DNA from: CAVXSP01 sp963764505
Lineage (GTDB): Bacteria; Acidobacteriota; Vicinamibacteria; Vicinamibacterales; SCN-69-37
Length of the DNA stretch: 64,000 nucleotides
Assembly (NCBI GenBank): GCA_963764505.1
Contig: CAVXSP010000001.1
Location: 3,348,001-3,412,000 of the forward strand
Direction of reading: 5' to 3'
The notes beneath the pieces were generated by a model. It was not told the origin of the DNA. It made no database searches and saw nothing but the letters and a program-made list of their open reading frames with translations. This document shows positions 62,577 through 64,000 of the stretch, in pieces. Both the position numbers and the translations under genes were made by a program. Numbering within the stretch: position 1 is the first letter of the stretch; each line of letters begins with the position of its first letter.

Positions 62577-62841
62577 GCCGCACGTTCGGGCGCCGGCTGC
62601 AGGCCCCGCGCCTTCACCCAGCGGCCATCGCCGCGCCTCAGGCCAGCCGTCCATAGATGGTCGTTGATACTCGGGATGCTTGGCGTTCGTGCCTGGGCCA
62701 GCCGCTGGTTCAGGACCGGAGGAGCGCAATATGACTGGCGCCCGCGAAGAACGCGGCGGGCACAGGCAGTCACTTCACAGGAGTTTCGTGGACAGGTCGC
62801 GGCAGCGGGGAGAAGAACACCACAGGGTCGTAAAACACGAC

Positions 62842-62874
62842 GCGGCGGTGGACATTTCGGACGTCCACCGCCGC
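62842..62874. terminator. Hairpin 2 of the intergenic pair
   Basis: GCGGCGGTGGAC and GTCCACCGCCGC are perfect complements with a 9-nt loop. Located about 40 nt after the stop of the minus-strand secreted-protein gene. Arm sequence is nearly the same as hairpin 1, so both may belong to one repeat family. Confidence 0.6.
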
Positions 62875-62914
62875 GCGCAGCTCACGCGTCGATTCGATCG
62901 CTGACCGTCTGCCG

Positions 62915-63472
62915 CTACTGCACCGAGCAGCGATCCGACAGCGACTTGGCCGTCGTGACCGTGATCGACTGCATCGTCGTCGCCGACGCAGACATGCCGG
63001 CGTTCGGGCGCGCCTCGTTCGGCTCGCCCGCGTGGGCCGACGGGTTCGCCGCCGCACTGGCGATCGAGCCGGTGATCTGCACCCGATGGTTCAGATTGTC
63101 CTTGAAGTCGAACCCGGGGGCCGTGCCGCTCAGCGTGAAGCGCTGCCCCTCCGTCTTGGCCGCCGCCGACTGGCCGGCCTGCGACGCCTGCCCGGACGCG
63201 GCCTGCCCCATCTGGCTCGCCGAGCTCTTGCCCGACTCGCTGACGTTGCTCAACACGTAGGTGCCCGGGGTCGTGCCTTCTTCCAGGCAGCCCGTATACG
63301 TCGTCGCGCCTGTCGCCTTGTCCATCTGGCTCGACTGGCTCGAAGACGGATTGCTCGAAGACGGGTTGCTCGAAGACGGGTTGCTCGCCGGCGGCTGAGC
63401 CTGCGACTGAGCCGCGACCATGGCCGCGGCCGCGAACACGCCAGCCAACGTTCCGAGGATTGTGCGCTTCAT
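62915..63472 (-). CDS. Secreted Gly/Ser/Gln-rich protein with NPSSS repeats
   Basis: 185 aa from ATG 63472 with CAGGAGGA 12 nt upstream. Signal peptide (ILGTLAGVFAAAAMVAAQSQ), then three NPSSS repeats (residues about 30-45), a conserved YTGCLEEGTTPGTYVLSNV, a Gln/Ser/Ala-rich stretch, a beta-strand region with FTLSGTAPGFDFKDNLNHRV and QITGSIAS, and a C-terminus ending SDRCSVQ. Resembles a family of exported proteins with a TGCL...GTYVL block in Acidobacteria. Function unknown; two conserved Cys could form a disulfide. Confidence 0.75.
   Translation of the reverse strand: MKRTILGTLAGVFAAAAMVAAQSQAQPPASNPSSSNPSSSNPSSSQSSQMDKATGATTYTGCLEEGTTPGTYVLSNVSESGKSSASQMGQAASGQASQAGQSAAAKTEGQRFTLSGTAPGFDFKDNLNHRVQITGSIASAAANPSAHAGEPNEARPNAGMSASATTMQSITVTTAKSLSDRCSVQ
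63338..63382. repeat. Three 15-bp tandem repeats inside the secreted-protein gene
   Basis: GCTCGAAGACGG(A/G)TT occurs three times in a row, with a fourth partial copy. They encode the NPSSS repeats on the minus strand. Length variation by slippage would add or remove five residues without breaking the frame. Confidence 0.85.
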
Positions 63473-63707
63473 ATCGTGTTCCTCCTGAAATCGGACATCT
63501 CAACGACGTCGTCAACGCTCCGAGCTGTGCAGGATTCGGGCCACAGACCGTGCCGCACGCTCTCCAGCGACGCAGACGGACGGACTGAACGGGAATCAGC
63601 CCGCCCGTGAAAAAAGCGCACTCTCTATCAGACAGGACGGGACAGAAGGACCAGCGGCGGCTGATCCGCGCCCAGGCGCGTGCTGTCGTCCAAGCGGACA
63701 CACCGTG

Positions 63708-64000
63708 TCAAGTTAGGTGTATCACTCGCACGCTGCCCTCGCGGCGCAGCACGCTGATGCCGACGTCGTGCGGATGCCGCTCGCACAGCAGATCCACGAC
63801 CGCGCCACCCACGGTGAGGTGCTCGATGCGGAGCCATTCGAGCCATTCCGGCAGCACGGGGTCGTTGAAGGTGACCTGCCGGCGCGGGCCGTCCACCTGA
63901 AGGCCGAGCGTCGCCGCGAGCAGCATGAACACGGAGGCGGCGGCCCAGGCCTGGGGCAGGCACGCAATCGGATAGAGGGTGGGCCCCTCGCCGGGCCGGC
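63708..64000 (-). CDS. C-terminal end of glycogen-debranching-type enzyme (cut by window edge)
   Basis: The minus-strand frame enters from the window edge as GEGPTLYPIACLPQAWAAAS, then VFMLLAATLGLQVDGPRRQV and LRIEHLTVGGAVVDLLCERH, ending RREGSVRVIHLT. The YP-x-ACxPQAWA block and the following beta-sandwich pattern match the C-terminus of amylo-alpha-1,6-glucosidase/glycogen-debranching N-terminal-domain proteins, the GH-type enzymes acting on alpha-glucans. Only about 95 residues are visible, so the catalytic part lies outside. No other glycogen gene is in the window. Confidence 0.7.
   Translation of the reverse strand, partial: RPGEGPTLYPIACLPQAWAAASVFMLLAATLGLQVDGPRRQVTFNDPVLPEWLEWLRIEHLTVGGAVVDLLCERHPHDVGISVLRREGSVRVIHLT

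Larger units (their letters stand above)
62504..62914. other. Intergenic region, 411 nt, with two related GC hairpins
   Basis: No supported gene: open frames here lack family motifs and ribosome sites. The two hairpins at 62543-62576 and 62842-62874 share their arm sequence. The region separates two convergent genes (ompA and the secreted-protein gene). Confidence 0.6.

Noticed and set aside
62664..63260. Plus-strand frame of 198 residues
   Set aside because: Antisense to the secreted-protein gene, which has a signal peptide, ribosome site and family block. It also crosses a hairpin.

Overview
The window is very GC-rich, densely packed chromosomal DNA. It most resembles an Acidobacteriota genome, probably Vicinamibacteria-like. 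The evidence is two VWFA-related proteins of the acidobacterial type (17530-19557, 60815-61802), a TamA/TamB envelope pair, a secreted Gly/Ser/Gln-rich protein of a kind common in that phylum, and a housekeeping set that reads as a normal Gram-negative chromosome. The taxonomic call is an inference from gene content. I see no rRNA, tRNA, CRISPR array, integrase, transposase or phage gene.

Layout. 1-3740 (minus): Lnt (cut by the window edge), a SPOR protein, a TPR lipoprotein-like protein and a V4R-like protein. 3794-6417 (plus): mobA and argS. 6422-13120 (minus): RlmD/TrmA-type methyltransferase, an unknown protein, birA (frameshifted), valS and a response regulator, interrupted by a perfect 44-bp inverted repeat at 7713-7809. 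13125-21903: acyl-CoA and amino-acid catabolism, with a two-subunit B12 acyl-CoA mutase whose active-site residues look like isobutyryl-CoA mutase, a divergent glutamate dehydrogenase, a TauE/SafE permease, a VWFA protein and two acyl-CoA dehydrogenases. 21964-26216: HIT protein, HU/IHF, rpsA, a DUF6335 protein with a histone-H1-like tail, and cmk. 26332-34101: alpha/beta hydrolase (frameshifted), TamB, TamA and a zinc-ribbon membrane protein. 34237-36040: a divergent metallophosphoesterase/nucleotidyltransferase pair. 36078-43495: rluB-type synthase, scpB, scpA, trpS, site-2 protease, uvrC, CDP-alcohol phosphatidyltransferase and efp. 43639-50038: Hsp20, DegP-like protease, 3-methyladenine glycosylase, HEAT protein and uvrA. 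50303-55915: RRM protein, SMP-30 lactonase, SWIB protein, Gfo/Idh/MocA oxidoreductase, B12-radical SAM protein and a mannose-1-phosphate guanylyltransferase-like enzyme. 55991-64000: sigma-54 response regulator and histidine kinase, envelope lipoproteins, VWFA and OmpA (both frameshifted), a secreted protein and the end of a glycogen-debranching-type enzyme.

Four genes (birA, alpha/beta hydrolase, VWFA, ompA) are each broken by what looks like one extra base, and each continues perfectly in the +1 frame. The uniform direction suggests base-calling or assembly errors more than decay. Small repeats are the other recurrent theme: the 44-bp palindrome with four TTTTCCACA motifs, an eight-copy 12-bp array, 8-bp arrays in gene spacers, a 24-bp inverted repeat and a pair of related GC hairpins.

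The most biologically interesting points are the isobutyryl-CoA-mutase-like enzyme with a probable near-leaderless promoter, an acyl-CoA dehydrogenase with Gln in place of the usual catalytic Glu, the palindrome that supplies the start codon of a methyltransferase gene, and the divergent nucleotidyltransferase/phosphoesterase pair.
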